Positions 10,259 through 20,410 of a stretch of DNA of 64,000 nt are shown here, piece after piece (position 1 is the stretch's first letter; each line of letters starts with the position of its first letter). The notes under the pieces were generated by a model. That model had not been told where the DNA came from. It saw nothing but the letters and a program-made list of their open reading frames with translations, and made no database searches. A program made the position numbers and the translations under genes. This DNA comes from Clusia tigrina. Lineage: Eukaryota > Arthropoda > Insecta > Diptera > Clusiidae. Location: positions 149,647,488-149,711,487 of the forward strand of contig OV050030.1 of NCBI GenBank assembly GCA_920105625.2, in the 5' to 3' direction.

Positions 10259-11270
10259 GCACCTTAGCTAGTGCTTGCGCAAAGTTTAGTTATCTTGCTT
10301 TCTTAGCCCACAGAACCGCTCCGTAAGTGATCATTGGGCGTACTATCATGATGTACATCCATCGCAGGATCTTGGGATTGCAACCCCAATTTTTCCCCTC
10401 GATTGATCTTCATGTCATGAGAGATCTTTTCGCTTTACTAATTGTCTCATTAATGTGAGACCTCCATAATAGTTTTCTATCTAGTATGATACCTAGAAAT
10501 TTTATTTCGGTTGGCACATTGATCTCCACTCCATTTAGTTTCAAAGGTTTAAGGTTTTTGAGTTTATATTTCCTCGTGAAAGGGACAACAGTAGTTTTCA
10601 TGAGGTTTATTTTAAGTCACATCCTGTTGCACCTGTAATTCTTAAACCACATTGGAGTAGTTCACATAGTGTACTCTCGAATTTTCCCCTGCATGTAATC
10701 GCTATGTCATCAACGTATCCCTGACAGCATAACCCCATGTTAGTTAATTCGCAGAGAAGTTCATTCACCTCAAGGCATCACAGCGGGGGAGATAGTACTC
10801 CACCCTTCGGACATCCTCGAACAGTATTAACCACTGTGTTTGTTGAGGTGAGGGTTACTTCGGCTGTTCTGGTTTCCAGAATTTGTTCTATCCAATTGGA
10901 TAGAGTAGAGTTTACCCCCTTACAAACAAGAGCCCTACTCACTGCATTGTGTGTGGTGTTGTCAAAAGCTCCTTCAATATCCGCTAACGCCACCTCCTTG
11001 TCCTCGAGGGCTTGCTGGAGTGTCTCCGTAAGCTGATACAGAGCAGCTTCAGTAGATCTGCCTGCCCTATATGCATGTTGGTTCGGATGGAGGGGTGCAT
11101 ACGCCGGAATCTGTGTTCTGAAGCAGTTGTCACAGACCTTTTCAGCTGTTTTCAAGATGAATGAAGATAGGCAAATTGGCCTGAAAGATTTGGGATGATC
11201 TTCCCAGCCTTCTGGATGAAAACTACCTTCGCCCTCCTCCATGGTGCTGGTATGCAGTCCACTGCCAGAC
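10259..11270 (-). pseudogene. LINE reverse transcriptase, C-terminal half
   Basis: The minus strand carries RPICLSSFILKTAEKV, HAYRAGRSTEAAL, ALADIEGAFDNTTHNA (motif A with the first Asp), RGCPKGGVLSPPL (motif B), a YVDDIAITC box at 10717-10706 and LNGVEINVPTEIKFLGIILD with W..HI (thumb). This is the LINE RT of the R1/LOA/jockey group, which copies its RNA at the nicked target. Stops and frameshifts occur between motifs, e.g. just after LSPPL, so it is broken. The 5' side is split by the MITE at 11271. Confidence 0.85.
11263..11270 (+). repeat. hAT target site duplication (left)
   Basis: TGCCAGAC, repeated exactly at 11783-11790. An 8-base duplication is diagnostic for hAT elements. Confidence 0.85.
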
Positions 11271-11782
11271 CAGAGAAGGACAAATGTTCCCATTTCGAGT
11301 ACTCAAAACGTAAAACTGAAAAAACAGGTAGAGTGTGAAGAGTAAAGATCAAGACACCACACTCGACGTAACTATAGAGACGCCAATGCATATCATACTC
11401 AAGCAAGTATGCACTCTATTTATAACGAGAAAATGTCGTTATTCAAAGCATACACATAAAATACGACGACGTTGAAAGCCGCTTTTGTTGTTGTTGTTTT
11501 ATACAATGATGAATTTTTTCTTAGTTACGTCCGTATGCATTTTAGGTGGCGATGTGAAGTGTGTTTTTAATAGAGAGTACCGTTTATTTTCCAACATAAT
11601 TAAATTTAAACGAGTGTACGAGTGTGTGGAGTATCAATTTAAGACGCAACGTTATCATAACTACCGACACATGCTCGATGAGTTAAATTTGTTCCAGCGT
11701 AAATTCCGATGCGCATATGCATGGAAATTATGTAGAAATAACGAAGTACTCTCTTTGGGTAAGTACTCGAAGTCGTTCTCTG
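11271..11782. mobile_element. non-autonomous hAT element (MITE), hobo/Hermes-like ends
   Basis: The left end reads CAGAGAAGGAC and the right end, reverse-complemented, CAGAGAACGAC, 10 of 11 matching. A second inverted match, TTCGAGTACT, occurs inside both ends. CAGAGAA is the terminal signature of hobo/Hermes-type hAT elements, and TGCCAGAC duplicates flank it. The 512-base interior has no transposase motifs, so it would need a transposase in trans. Excising it with one duplicate restores the LINE RT frame. Confidence 0.85.
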
Positions 11783-11790
11783 TGCCAGAC
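11783..11790 (+). repeat. hAT target site duplication (right)
   Basis: TGCCAGAC, identical to 11263-11270. Confidence 0.85.
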
Positions 11791-12302
11791 TACTCCTAAT
11801 AATGTTTAGTAGTGGTTGGAAGATGAGATCTAACTCCTTTTGTAGCAGGGTTGGAAAGATACCATCCACCCCTGGTGACTTAAATGGTTTTAATGTGTGG
11901 ATGGCCCATTTTTGCCGATCACCAGTGCATATAGATTTTTCTATAGTCCAGTCATCATTTCTGAGTTTTCAGAAGAAGTACAGATTTTTCTTCCTCATTT
12001 ACAGTATAACTACCATCATCTCTCCTAAGTGTGAGTGATGAGATAGAGTGTCCCTTTGCTTGAGCTTTGTGCAGCCGGCTAGCTTCCGGAGTTTCAGTGA
12101 TTCCTCCACAGTATTTCCTGAAACTTATACGTTTTGCTATTCTAATTTCCTTCTTGTAGTTAGTGAGAGCCACCATATATTCCTCCCATTTACCTATGCT
12201 TTTAGCCCGGTTGAATAGTCTACGTACATTTACCCTATAATTTGAAAGCTTATCACTCCACCAGGACGAGTCCTTGGTGGATTTAACTTTATTAGAGGGC
12301 AA
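11791..12302 (-). pseudogene. LINE linker and RT N-terminal part
   Basis: The frame 12302-11955 reads SSWWSDKLSNYRVNVRRLF, the W-W-x-D-x-L segment that precedes RT in R1/LOA/jockey LINEs. After a frame change, 11900-11791 reads LKPFKSPGVDGIFPTLLQK, the RT entry motif (K-S-P-G-x-D-G-I). The RT then continues past the MITE. Confidence 0.75.
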
Positions 12303-12613
12303 CTAGCTTCATATGAGTTTATGCATGGGCTCGTCCTCCTAAGTCAGAGTTTGGTAGTCCTCTGACGCAGTGCCTACAGACATACAGCTGGCCTCCAGCT
12401 GTATTTGGGCTAGACCCTCCTCATCACCCTCACGTTCGTGAGGTAAAAGGCTGATCTCTTCGGTGATATTAGACACCGCTATCTCCTCAGCCACCTTGGT
12501 GCGAAATCAACAGGTAAAACTATTTGTATTGTCCTAGTTGGAGCGCTTATTGTTGTCGTTGCCGCCCTGCCAATCCGAGGTTTATGCAGATGTACAGGCA
12601 CCCGAACAAATCT
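12303..12613 (-). other. LINE segment with no preserved domain
   Basis: An endonuclease would be expected here between ORF1 and the RT linker, but no SDH- or GDFN-type motif is seen in any frame. It probably is a deletion scar containing ORF1 C-terminal sequence. Confidence 0.35.
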
Positions 12614-13500
12614 CTAACGCAGGAAGCTGCCCCGCTTCTTTATAGCGTCTAGATATCTGCCGTCGATCCATATCGTTAGAAGCTTTCCATTGTTTTCTTC
12701 TTTAATCTTGAAAATCCTCCACAACGAGGTATGGAGGCCCCCGTTCTGGGTCACGAGGATGTTCAGGAGCGTACTGTCTTCCCTACCTACAACCTTGGGC
12801 AAGTAGACCGACATGAGGTAAATATCATGGTAGATTATCACCCAGGCACGTCGTCAGTTCTACTCCAGCCAGGTAGTTTGGAGACTGGTTCCTGTAGCTA
12901 TTCCGCAGTTTTCTTGCCGAGGCAGTCTACCAGTATGTGCCCTGGGTGGAAGTATATACCTTCAAAGGCTATCACAGTTTTCCACCCCTTTGCCCAGGCG
13001 TCCACGAGCGCTTCTTCAATTTCTCCGAGTTGTTCTCGAATAAGGACCTGCTCGGGAAACGCTTTGGGTAGGACAGCTATTCTGATGGTTCTGGGAACGG
13101 ACCCCTTTCGTCCTCCTTCTTCTTCTTTGCCACATTATTCGTCAGAGGAGAGACCTCTGTGGCATTTCGTTTCCGAGCTTCACTAGGAGGTGTAGTTTTG
13201 ACACGATTCAGGGCTTTCTCTTTAGCTGTTTCATGTGTCAAACCCTCATTTAGGTACCTCTTCGTACTACTTCGCGCCGGCGCCACTCAAACCCTTCGTC
13301 TTACGTATGCCACGGAAATATACACGTAACATATTCGACGGTAGATCAGAGACTGTACCTCTGGTTTCGCTGCTCTTCCCGGTTAACCCACCGGGCAGAC
13401 CAGCACTTATAGATTCCGTTCTTGTAGTTGTAGGTCCTACCCTGCCTCTGGCAGTGGCATCTTTCCCTATTCCTCTAGGTTTTCCTTGTCGTTTTCGCAA
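12614..13500 (-). pseudogene. LINE ORF1 (Gag-like RNA-binding protein), broken
   Basis: Three overlapping minus-strand open stretches (13500-13267, 13286-13077, 12841-12614) form a basic, low-complexity N-terminal region (KRYLNEGLTHETAKEKAL, RKRNATEVSPL, NVAKKKKEDERG) followed by a region ending LLTIWIDGRYLDAIKKRG. The layout resembles ORF1 of LOA/R1-type LINEs, which coats the LINE RNA. No zinc knuckles are visible. The frames need two or more shifts to join. Confidence 0.5.
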
Positions 13501-13560
13501 GGCGGTCGGTATCTTGAAGGTATTCCTCCACCCGATTCACAAGTTGTACAGACACTCAAC

Positions 13561-13884
13561 AAAATAGCAGTATAATTTCCCGCTATTTTGTTTAGTGTTT
13601 ATTTGTTTAGGTTATCCTTTGAGCTCCCACGAGTGTGGGGATCAGTAGGTCAGCCGTGTCATAGCCCCCAAAACACGGCAAGGTCACAATACTCACTGAG
13701 TCGACCAGGTATCAGAGAGGCTCCGTATTAAGACAGCCGGTTACCCCTGGCTGCCCACCATCCAATGGGCACGGGTCACATGGCACCCTGGAGTAGGGAA
13801 GGTATTTATGGACTCCACAGTCTAGTTCCGTCGTGTTCTGTTCAGTTGCAGGGTTACCTCTAGCAGGGTGTCATTCTTCAACAC
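13561..13884 (-). other. probable LINE 5' UTR
   Basis: GC-richer than its surroundings and without an open frame; it lies between LINE ORF1 and the next gypsy LTR. No promoter element can be assigned with confidence. Confidence 0.35.
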
Positions 13885-14085
13885 TGTAACGACTCAAATT
13901 TATAGCTTGGGTAAAACTCAGCGGCTCCACGGGTCGTATCCAGAAAATTACTCGGGCGTTGTAATGTTTAAGTTTTCTTTATTAAATCCTTTTTCCTATT
14001 TCTAGGTTTTACACTTTAGTACAAAAATGATGGCTTTATGAACGCCGCACCTGAACTAGGTGCTGTGCCGTCCTGTCTCCAGTCT

Positions 14086-14342
14086 CAACGGTGGTGGATT
14101 GAAAAACCACTTCCACCGGTCTGACGTTGAGAAGCAAGTCCTGCTTTTCTATGAAGGCGGATTGAAAAAACCCAGCGTTCGTAGCAAACTCAGTACTTCT
14201 TAGTATCTAGGCCCGTGTCTTGAGTCTTTCATTTCAACGGTGTTGGATTGACAAACCACTTCAACCGTTCTTACGTTGACGAACGAGTTCTGCTTTACTA
14301 TGAGAGTGGATTAAAATCCAGCATTCGTAGTGAATTCAGCGC
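14086..14342. repeat. 149-base tandem duplication with internal inverted repeats
   Basis: CAACGGTGGTGGATTGA at 14086 and CAACGGTGTTGGATTGA at 14235 start two diverged copies, with matching blocks through AGCGTTCGTAG and AGCATTCGTAG. Each copy pairs a GGTG(G/T)TGG arm with a CCACTTC(C/A)ACC arm around an A-rich loop. It lies inside the LTR. Confidence 0.7.
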
Positions 14343-14639
14343 TGGTGTGTGTGTGTCTCCGTTGGTACTGATTTCTAATCTCGTGGCGTCTGTACGGCAA
14401 CGTTTCTAAGGTACTTACTTGCGCGATGTGTTAACAGGAAAAGAGAGCGTATTTCCGGTTACAGGCGTTTTCATAGCCACCTCTTGAACCTCTAGTTGTT
14501 GTTCCAGTTCCGCTCGCCGTTGCTCCGACTACCGCTTCCTGTTGCTAAGGCCAAGGCATTGTTGGTGTTTTCCTCTTGACCTTAGGCGACCCTCAGTGTT
14601 TTCCTGGGAAAGTCCGGCTGTTGTCAAGCGCGTAGTAGT

Positions 14640-14810
14640 TGCAGCGACACGTTGTTGCTGTTGCACGCCCTTTTGTTGTTGTTGCACGCCCTGTTGTTGT
14701 TCTATTTCCCGAGCTAACGCACTCGGTAAATTCTGCTGAGTCTTGTTGTTGTAATTAACGCACGATCAATTGTAGTTTGCCTGTAATGTTGTTGTTGTTG
14801 TCGATCAGTG
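14640..14810. repeat. GTT/CAA-rich low-complexity tract
   Basis: Repeated TTGTTGTTG runs, with two copies of GTTGCACGCCC about 20 bases apart. On the minus strand this is a CAA-rich stretch in the LTR. Confidence 0.6.
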
Positions 14811-15204
14811 CAAACGGCTGGCTTGAGTTCACCAAGTCTGTCGGCGCATTCGTGTTTGTATAATTCACACGCAATTCCTTTTCCTTGTCTTACGCAAGCG
14901 GCTGGCTTGGCTTTGCCAATGCTGTGGTTGACATTCCGCTTGGGTAGTTGTTGGTACAATTTGCATGTGATTTATTTAGTATTTCGTGCATTTCATGCGC
15001 TCCCGCATTCGCCGTGGTTTCAATTGGTGCGAAGGTATTCTAATAAATAATATTAATCGTTGATGTGGCCGTCCAAGCTGATTGGTTACGGCACTCTCAA
15101 TTCTTCGCACGCGAGTGATGCTGGCGGTCCATTTTCGCAGTGACTATTGCTTTGGGGGACATTTATGGTGTGAGCAAAATTAATCAATAATTTTGCTCGT
15201 CACA

Positions 15205-15217
15205 CGCCCTCCCAACT
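15205..15217 (-). promoter_or_regulatory. polypurine tract
   Basis: The minus strand reads TTGGGAGGGCG immediately before the LTR start TGTGACG. This is the plus-strand primer of an LTR element. Confidence 0.6.
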
Positions 15218-15898
15218 TCACCAACGAGAAATTTTAGCCATGTCATGGCAGAGAGTCACTCGATACGCGTCTCGACTAAACCGTAATTGTCTTCGAGCCG
15301 GGTTCTCCTGTGCCCCTTTAGTTTTATGAAAAATTTCTGCTACTAACCCCTGTGGTAGACCAGATCCTTTCGATTCCTGTTGCTCTTCCAAACTTTGGAA
15401 TGTGACATGGTTCCATTGCGTGGCTGAGTCGTCTGTATTTGGCATCCGTTTCCCTGTTGCGGGCTCCCTGTAGTCCCGTTCCGTTGCCTACTACTATTGC
15501 TGCGGTGGCTATGTGCGTCGCGTTCGTCTCTCTTGTCGATGCTTCTGCTGTTGTTACTGCAGCTAATTGCACGCTGAATGTCCCTGGATCTGTCGTTTCG
15601 TCTACGTGGCATATCTCGGGTTTCCCGCGCTGGCGAACACCTTGCGGAATAACTGGAAGATGTGCTGCTTGTCATGGTCGTTTGACGCCTTAATGGTTTG
15701 GTCTCAATACTATTTGGTGCGCCCGTGTTCTTCTCCTGAGGCCCCTGTGGTAATTCGTTTTTAGTTTTCCCTCGGCAGAATCCGTGGCAAGTGAACGCGT
15801 TCGTGTGTGTAATACTTGTTCCTGGTGATGTATATTTGCTACTTCATTGGCTTCCGCTATATTCTCTGTTGTGTCTCTGTTCCTTAGAATTTCTGACG
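15218..15898 (-). pseudogene. unassigned region of the gypsy remnant
   Basis: Several overlapping short minus-strand frames of 65-110 codons, Arg/Ser/Thr-rich, lie between the protease and the polypurine tract. The last one could be an integrase C-terminal tail by position. I recognise no domain and see no RT or integrase catalytic motif. Confidence 0.3.
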
Positions 15899-16351
15899 TT
15901 AGTTGGCCTCTTGGAAGGTATTGATGCATGTTCCTGTGGGAAATTCTACACTTGTTGTGCACGTTGCAAAGTCTCTTGGTTGGACGCAAACGTTATGAGG
16001 TCCCAGTGTGATCTCCTGATCGCCGCACTTCAATGTCGTTCCCAGGCTTGTCATGAAATCCACTCCCAGGAGTAGATCATCACTGGAGTCAGGCATGATA
16101 AGTAGTTCTATCTGGCATGCCTGCCCTCCAAACCTTACATTCGTCACAAATGTCTCTTTGACCCTCCTAGCACTTCCGTCTGCCATAAGCGCTCTGGTAT
16201 TGGATTTTTCCAATTTGCCGGTAGAAGCGCGTAACTTGTGTGCTAGACGTCTGCTCATAAAATTGTGCGTTGCACCTGTCTCCAGCGTCGCGATGACAGT
16301 TTCTGGGCCAATAGAAACGTTAGCGCGGATTCGTTGCCCGACACAGTGCAA
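15899..16351 (-). pseudogene. retropepsin of the gypsy remnant
   Basis: The 150-codon frame reads VIATLETGATHNFMSRRLA (about residues 18-36) and later LLLGVDFMTSLGTTL, the paired motifs of retroelement aspartic proteases (D-T-G-A and the I/V-L-G-x-D/x-F-L segment). The catalytic Asp appears as Glu (ETGA), which should abolish activity. The knuckle of Gag lies just upstream. Confidence 0.7.
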
Positions 16352-16429
16352 TGTATTTTTCCATGGTAAAGTCTGGTGTCGGTGCTCTGCTCCATGCTGC
16401 GTGTCTGACGGTAGTCTTCTGTTGGGTGG

Positions 16430-16505
16430 AGCTCTCTGGTTGCAGCACTCGATAGTCCTAACTCACCTACGGCCACACTCCCAACAAAACAGTATCTGCG
16501 CGTTG
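16430..16505 (-). pseudogene. Gag zinc knuckle, disrupted
   Basis: One minus-strand frame reads CWECGRR, a stop, then VRTIECC, matching C-x2-C-x4-H-x4-C with a small indel at the His position. It precedes the protease, consistent with the end of Gag. Confidence 0.5.
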
Positions 16506-16522
16506 CGACATAGTCGTACTAT

Positions 16523-16745
16523 GTCTGGATGGCTGTCGCCACGTTGTGGGTCCCTATTAATGCGTCGTCAACGTACATGGAGTTGCGCAACACCTGCCAA
16601 TGGGCACCTGCTCTCCATATCGTCTACCAATTGTAACGGTGCTTTTGTTCTTGTTGGAGCCAGGCAGGTCCTTCCCACCAAAGTTTATTATCCAGAAGTG
16701 CCCTCCGGGGAGACACCTCGACTTGCTAAGTCTGCTGGGTTTTCC
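16523..16745 (-). pseudogene. second, diverged copy of a BEL RT/RNase H segment
   Basis: Bases 16523-16637 match 17413-17532 (shared CATGGAGTTGCGCAA and GGGCACCTGCTCTCCATATC), with several substitutions and a small deletion. The latter region encodes the FVD-box area of a BEL RT. Bases 16640-16745 continue with BEL RNase H-like coding sequence. This is a rearranged or second BEL copy next to the main one. Confidence 0.65.
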
Positions 16746-17105
16746 TCAGAACGGACGCGGCGCCAGTGGTCCCCACCTATCTTGCTCCGAATGGTACAGA
16801 GAAGATTCGCCACAAACACTTTCCACACATGGGGCTTTCCACACGCTTAGAGCTATGTGGGGCACCGCTAGTAAGGTCGCACTGCATAGCTCTAAGCGTG
16901 GAAGGGAAATTGTCTTCAGAGGTGCCACCCGAGATTTTGCCACTAGCAGATGGGATGAGATGGAATTGTTTCCTTTACACCGAACATAAAGGGCTGCAGC
17001 GTATGCTGCCTGTGATGCGTCGTAAGACTCGTGGAACTCCACCTCGTTGTCAGGAGCAGCTCTTACCCAGCAATCCAACCATATCTGTTGCATTATCTGT
17101 TGCAT
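16746..17105 (-). pseudogene. BEL RNase H region
   Basis: A 119-codon frame reads SYDASQAAYAAALYVR and LLVAKSRVAPLKTISLPRLELC, the conserved start of the BEL/Pao RNase H-like domain (x-DAS-x-x-AY-A-A and K-S-x-V-A-P-L-K-x-x-S-x-P-R-L-E-L). It is open but separated from RT by stops. Confidence 0.75.
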
Positions 17106-17369
17106 CTTGGCATCTTGGTGATGACTATAGGAACCAACTACCCCGCAGGATCAAATAGCGATTGAGGACAGCACCTTACGTTTAGTGTATGTCGTTACAG
17201 GTGGCAAATCAACCACGTGAAAATAAAACCAGTCCCCCCGCGCATTCCATCTAATGCCCAAAGTGGTAGTTGTACTGGTTTCAGGTAGTTTGAGGAAATC
17301 TTCCTGGAGTAAGTGCTCGGGAGGAATGTCGGCAAGTGTGGCCGAGCAGTTCTATGCCCATTACCTCAT

Positions 17370-17957
17370 TCAGAACCTGGCCGACTCTAAGCTTTCAATG
17401 AGCTCATCTCGAGTCTGGAGAGCTGTCGCCACGTCGTGGGTTCCTAATAACGCGTGGTCAACGAACATGGAGTTGCGCAATTCCTGCGATGCCAATGGGC
17501 ACCTGCTCTCCATATCGTCAGCCAATTCTAACAGTGTCCTTATCGCGAGATAAGGAGCACAATTCACCCCAATGGTGACGGTTTTCAGAGCGTAGTTACC
17601 AATTTCTGTGTTGGGAGATTCCCGGAACACAAGCCTTTGGTACGAAGTATGATTCGGCTCTACCAGAATCTGGCGGTACATTTTCTGTATATCTCCATTG
17701 AGCACATACCTAAACATGCGCTACTGAATAATGAGTTGGGTCAGGTCTGCTTGTAGCGCTAGCCCTATATTCAACACGTCGTTCAAGCTGACGGTGATAG
17801 ATGTTGCCAGCGAGGCGTTGAAAACCACACGTAATTTTGTGGTGGTGCTCTCTGGATATATAACTGCGTGATGCGGCAAGTAATAATGGGCACAAAGAGC
17901 AATCAATGGCGGGAGTACATTTTCCATGTGATTTAATGCCACATACTCAAGTACCAC
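17370..17957 (-). pseudogene. BEL reverse transcriptase core
   Basis: 17957-17721 reads YYLPHHAVIYPESTTTKLRVVFNAS and 17717-17370 reads GDIQKMYRQILV and a box FVDHALLGTHD. These are BEL/Pao RT motifs: the R-V-V-F-(D/N)-A-S entry, the D-I-x-K-M-(Y/F) Asp motif, and the YVDD box here altered to FVDH. Loss of the second box Asp would inactivate it even without the frame breaks. Confidence 0.8.
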
Positions 17958-18057
17958 CGCATCATATTGGTTTTTATCGACTGGGTTCTATCCCAGCCGT
18001 GCCTCGTTTCTTTCGAACTGCCGCAGTGCTATGAGGCGTGACGCCCCCAAGGACTTG

Positions 18058-18282
18058 TCAGGGGCAAAATCGCGTTTGAATGGAAGGGAGACTAAATGGA
18101 TCCCTACGCGTGGTTTGAGCGTACAGCTCTAGACACTCCTGGTCTGTTTGGGAGAGTTTCCTCTCATGTGAAGGCTCCTCGATTTCCCAAAATCGCCTCA
18201 AAAGGCAATCAATTGAATCGGATTCGGGCAGTTGGACTCGCGTAGTGAACGTGGAAACCCGGTCAGGTGGTAGAGGTCCCAT
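18058..18282 (-). pseudogene. BEL RT N-terminal region
   Basis: Reads DSIDCLLRRFWEIEE followed by SQTDQECLELYAQTT. The L-L-x-x-F-W-E-(I/L)-E-E segment is the conserved start of BEL/Pao RT between protease and catalytic core. Confidence 0.7.
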
Positions 18283-18322
18283 AAGGATCCAGCCAAATAC
18301 GGTTTCCTGACTATTAGCGCCC

Positions 18323-18777
18323 CTACGATATTACGATGTAACCCTTCAAGCAACACTTGAGGGTATAGGTCTCTCCCCGTAACAAATCGAACTGCGTTGA
18401 GTGTGAAGTGCCGGCGTCCGCTAATTGCAAACCAGTGAGTTTATGCCGTCCTCCTTTGTTTAACACGAGCGGCGGCAGCTCCCCTGTCGAGGTAGGCAAC
18501 ACTAAAACTGACACCCGGAGGCGGACGGAGACATCATACCGGGACCCGATGGATAGATGGCATTCTTTGGTAACGGTGCCCGCAAGTGCGACAGCAGCTT
18601 AATGCGCTTTTGGAGGCGGTCCGATATGCAGGACCCCTCGGAACCAGAATCTATCAGAGCCCGGGCCATATACCAAACCCCCTGGTGTTCTATGTTAACT
18701 AAGGCCATACCCAAGAGAACCCGGCTGGAGTGGCGACCACACGGATGACTTTGACTTAGCCCCGCCTTATCTGCCAC
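18323..18777 (-). pseudogene. BEL protease
   Basis: 18777-18502 contains ALIDSGSEGSCISDRLQKRI, the D-S-G-S/A active-site loop and following helix of BEL/Pao proteases. A second open piece (18514-18323) continues in another frame with the hydrophobic second half. A frame break lies between them. Confidence 0.7.
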
Positions 18778-18780
18778 GCA

Positions 18781-19189
<409 letters not shown>

Positions 19190-19191
19190 CA

Positions 19192-19490
19192 AGTTAATGT
19201 TTTGAACTTATCTTGTGCGATGTCACGAAAATTAAGTACTCATTTATGGGTAAACCATTCAAGTTTATTGCTCAAAACAGACTAAACTAAAATACAAAAT
19301 ATTCTTATTATGAAGCTAGCCTTGACTTATAATCGCTGGGGCAGCACTTATGTTAAAGCGGATTGGGTTTCGGGTGTCGGCGCATGGAATGTTGGCGGCA
19401 GCATAATTGTGCCAAAGTTGCAAAAGTAGCTGAACATGCACCGTTGACTGTGAATTGCATGATCACCGGGTCAGTGAACTATGCCTGGCC
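19192..19490 (-). repeat. outer 3' LTR (unit 1), truncated at its 5' end
   Basis: 299 bases, ending ATTAACT on the minus strand at the (TA)n side. Its other end runs straight into env sequence at GGCC without the AGTTAACACATCC start seen in the outer 5' LTR. An AATAAA signal is present on the minus strand in the middle. One base differs from the other LTRs near the end (GAACTT versus GTACTT). Confidence 0.8.
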
Positions 19491-20399
19491 TCCTTCGCTA
19501 GATTGAAGGCCGTCCTCGGTTTTCCTTAAAGTGTCCAGTACAATTTTCAGGGACGATTTCTGTTTCCTTTTGTTTGAATTTTGATACCTCTTGCGAATTG
19601 AAAATCCGATAACCAGAGCGATGATGGTGAGTACGCTGAACGCCGTAGGCCATACCATTAGCTTCCTTTCGACGTTGTTAATGTAGTGTGGGTTATCGAA
19701 GTTCAACCTCTGAAGATAGGGCAAACTCAAAATCTCCTGATGTCCGGTAATATTTAACATAGTCGATGCTGCAGAACCTGGGTGTCGTCGTATGATGTTT
19801 TTTGTGTTTCTGAATTGAGACCCATTTATCTGAACTTCATCGGCAATTGTCAGCAGGAAGGTGCCATGAATAAGCTTGTCTGTTTCATTGCCTATCTTTA
19901 CTGTAGCTGTTTCGTCATTTATTATGATGATACCATCGTCTACCACCTCTAATGGCACTAGGTGACTGGGACGGGTATTGCATTGTGCAATGCGTCCAGA
20001 ATGTAGTTGTAGCGCACAAGTTGTGAAAGGTAGCTCTTTGCAAAACGTAGCGGTAAGTGTAGCAGTACAATTTCCAATTGGCACGATTTTATTTTCACAG
20101 TCCGCCACATTACCATATCCAGCAAAATTCAGTATGGTACCATTTCGCTGAACAGGAAACAGGGTTATCTTTTTACAAACAATGCTAGGATCAGAATACT
20201 TAATAATAAAGTGTATAAATTTATAATCTAACAGAACAGTGACAAATGAAACTTCCATTAAGTCTGCTATTGTTATACTGGTAGAGTGCTCATTTAAAAT
20301 TTGATTTAAATCTTCACAATCAAGCATTGCCGGGTTCATAATTTGGATTTTTGCGAGTGTTATTGATAACATTAACATTTCAAGTTCTGAGATTACCAT
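19479..20399 (-). pseudogene. env: Env transmembrane-side portion (unit 1), 306 codons
   Basis: This is the C-terminal part of the envelope glycoprotein. It has NGT and NCT glycosylation sites, many Cys, and near the C-terminus a hydrophobic span AFSVLTIIALVIGFSI followed by the basic cytosolic stretch RKRYQNSNKRKQK, i.e. a single-pass membrane anchor. It lies in a different frame from the N-terminal env part (break near 20400-20440). It is the longest of the five copies because codon TGT at about 20318 is not a stop here. The last residues overlap the LTR. Confidence 0.8.
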
Positions 20400-20410
20400 T
20401 CTATTTCTTG

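Larger units (their letters stand above)
5165..13560 (-). mobile_element. LOA/R1/jockey-type LINE, interrupted by copia and a hAT MITE
   Basis: Minus-strand pieces in order: ORF1 (13500-12614), EN-RT linker (12302-11955), RT (11955-11791 and 11270-10259), then after the copia insertion the RT tail and RNase H (6062-5165). Removing the copia element rejoins the reading frame exactly (LAKVQR then LAGVCITG), as does removing the MITE (RSSLA then VDCIPAP). The endonuclease domain appears to be missing between ORF1 and the linker, and the 3' end is cut at about 5160. Confidence 0.8.
13885..15204 (-). repeat. long 3' LTR of the gypsy remnant
   Basis: On the minus strand it begins TGTGACGAGC directly after the purine run GGGAGGGCG and ends GAGTCGTTACA. 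An AATAAA signal lies at 13983-13978, about 95 bases before the end, as expected for R/U5. At 1320 bases it is in the size range of Osvaldo/Ulysses-type LTRs. It contains a CAA-rich tract and a hairpin-bearing duplication. The partner LTR is not in the window, so the boundaries rest on the terminal motifs. Confidence 0.65.
13885..16510 (-). mobile_element. Ty3/gypsy remnant: NC knuckle, protease, 3' LTR
   Basis: On the minus strand the order is a CCHC-like knuckle (about 16500-16430), a retropepsin (16351-15899), a 700-base region of uncertain content, a polypurine tract, and a TG...CA LTR (15204-13885). RT, RNase H and most of integrase are missing, so it is an internally deleted copy. Confidence 0.65.
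16523..18780 (-). mobile_element. BEL/Pao retrotransposon remnant
   Basis: Minus-strand order protease (18777-18502), RT N-terminal region (18282-18058), RT (17957-17370) and RNase H (17105-16746) is that of BEL/Pao pol. Integrase and both LTRs are missing. Frameshifts separate all parts. Confidence 0.8.

Noticed and set aside
16053..16850. 265-codon plus-strand ORF
   Set aside because: It is antisense to the gypsy protease and BEL RT segments, with no domain and arbitrary composition; a shadow frame.
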